From: Candidatus Eiseniibacteriota bacterium
GTDB lineage: Bacteria; Joyebacterota; Joyebacteria; Joyebacterales; Joyebacteraceae
Direction: 5' to 3'
NCBI GenBank assembly: GCA_030613615.1
Contig: JAUWLR010000010.1
Coordinates: 1-40,793, forward strand
DNA: 40,793 bases
Both the position numbers and the translations under genes were made by a program. Every line of letters starts with the position of its first letter. Position 1 is the stretch's first letter. This document shows, one piece after another, positions 40,287 to 40,793 of the stretch. The notes beneath the pieces were generated by a model. The model was not told where the DNA came from and searched no databases. It worked only from the letters and a program-made list of their open reading frames with translations.

Positions 40287-40374
40287 TCTCAAGAAGAAGC
40301 GCAGAGCCAAGATGGCGAAACACAAGCTCAAGAAGAGACGCAGGAAGGACCGTCACAAGAAGAAGAACCGCTAG
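40279..40374 (+). CDS. AURKAIP1/COX24 (mS38-like) small basic protein
   Basis: This gene encodes 31 residues, nearly two-thirds Lys/Arg/His (it begins MSSLKKKRRAKMAKHKLKKR). The MAKHK-x-KK-x-RR-x-D-R-H-K-K-K pattern is that of the bacterial COX24-domain family, related to mitochondrial ribosomal protein mS38; members are thought to sit on the small ribosomal subunit. AGAGGAGG lies directly before the ATG. The start overlaps the HU stop by 8 nt, implying coupled translation. It is easy to miss because of its length. Confidence 0.8.
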   Translation: MSSLKKKRRAKMAKHKLKKRRRKDRHKKKNR

Positions 40375-40423
40375 GCTTGTCGGGTGAGCGGCTGGCAGAA
40401 AGATGTCATCTCTTGGAGGCGCG

Positions 40424-40793
40424 ATGAGCGACAAGAAGAGAGACGATTGGGGTGGCAGGGAGCGAAGGCAATCGAGGCGCGTTGATGCGCAGATCGCGCT
40501 CCAGCTCTCAGGTGCGGACGAGGCCTTTCCCGGTGAGTCGATCACGACCGAGAGCATCAACGTTGGCGCGGAGGGCGTCTACTGCCACGTAGCGCACTTC
40601 GTAGCTCCGCTGACCAAGCTCCAGGTCACGATGGTCCTGCCCTTGAGGAACAAGAAGGGGCAGGTGAAGAACGAGATAGTGAAGACCCAGGCGGTGGTGG
40701 TGAGGTGTCAGCCTTCGGGTGATAAGAGTGGCGGGTACAGAGTAGCCTGCTTCTTCACGGGGCTGGATTCCGGAACCAAGAACACTCTCGAAG
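40424..40793 (+). CDS. PilZ domain protein, truncated by the window edge
   Basis: At least 123 residues are visible before the window ends; the 3' end is missing. The N-terminus has a basic RERRQSRR motif, corresponding to the R-x-x-x-R c-di-GMP-binding motif of PilZ domains, and then SINVGAEGVY in the place of the D/N-x-S-x-x-G motif. Here the Ser is Gly, so the second half of the site is imperfect and binding may be weak. A later VVRCQPSGDKSGGYRVACFF segment fits the beta-barrel. GGAGG lies at 40414-40418. A role in c-di-GMP-controlled surface or motility functions is possible. Confidence 0.72.
   Translation, partial: MSDKKRDDWGGRERRQSRRVDAQIALQLSGADEAFPGESITTESINVGAEGVYCHVAHFVAPLTKLQVTMVLPLRNKKGQVKNEIVKTQAVVVRCQPSGDKSGGYRVACFFTGLDSGTKNTLE

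Noticed and set aside
1-40793. tRNA, rRNA, CRISPR array or intact insertion sequence
   Set aside because: I scanned the spacers by eye and found no cloverleaf with a T-loop consensus, no regularly spaced repeats, and no transposase with terminal inverted repeats.

Overview
The window is high-GC bacterial DNA in which every supported gene (40, including one 31-residue protein and one gene cut by the right edge) lies on the + strand. Many genes overlap by 4 to 26 nt or sit a few nt apart with clear GGAGG-type ribosome sites, often with GTG or TTG starts. No rRNA, tRNA, CRISPR array or intact insertion sequence was seen. Three traits suggest an uncultured member of the FCB superphylum or a neighbouring candidate phylum: a two-component-regulator-type propeller protein ending in a YPNPW type-A sorting-like domain, a parallel beta-helix protein of the kind common in those lineages, and a COX24/mS38-type small basic protein. 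This placement is inference; no marker gene in the window proves it.

Region 1 (101-1250) holds nusB and a metallophosphoesterase. Region 2 (1273-30019) is a very large surface-glycan and glycolipid cluster. It has ten glycosyltransferases of families GT2, GT4, GT9 and DPM1/GtrB-type, plus two GT-C-like membrane enzymes (YfhO and GT87). It also has a Wzx-like flippase, an LPG-synthase-TM flippase-like protein, a nucleotide-sugar epimerase, a CapD/PglF-type dehydratase beside a DegT aminotransferase (a pair typical of amino-sugar synthesis), a FemAB-like acyltransferase, two alkaline-phosphatase-superfamily enzymes, and a radical SAM / DUF362 / methyltransferase-like trio. One member is a fusion of a GT2 domain to a phosphoglycosyltransferase domain in which the catalytic Asp-Glu dyad is replaced by Ser-Val. 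A hairpin directly after the last stop codon (30020-30043) probably marks the end of the cluster.

Region 3 (30020-32146) has two long non-coding stretches around a secreted beta-helix protein.

Region 4 (32023-38848) is a bacterial microcompartment (BMC) operon behind a good sigma70-like promoter (TTGACA, 17 nt, TAGACT). The order is PduL phosphotransacylase, two BMC-H hexamers, a BMC-P pentamer, a CoA-acylating aldehyde dehydrogenase, PduS, a PduT-type BMC-T trimer, two more BMC-P pentamers and a FucA-like class II aldolase. PduL, the aldehyde dehydrogenase and the aldolase carry candidate encapsulation peptides. The parts suggest that a sugar phosphate (fuculose-, rhamnulose- or 5-deoxypentulose-1-phosphate type) is cleaved inside the shell. 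The aldehyde would then go to acyl-CoA and acyl-phosphate, with electrons possibly leaving through PduS and the Cys38 Fe-S site of BMC-T. No alcohol dehydrogenase, acyl kinase, diol dehydratase or glycyl-radical enzyme is present. This makes the locus resemble the aldolase-type (Planctomycetes/Verrucomicrobia-like) microcompartments, but with an added PduS/PduT module.

Region 5 (38845-40793) has sppA, translationally coupled to the aldolase, then an HU-family DNA-binding protein behind its own promoter and a hairpin-rich leader, the COX24-like 31-residue protein, and the start of a PilZ-domain protein.
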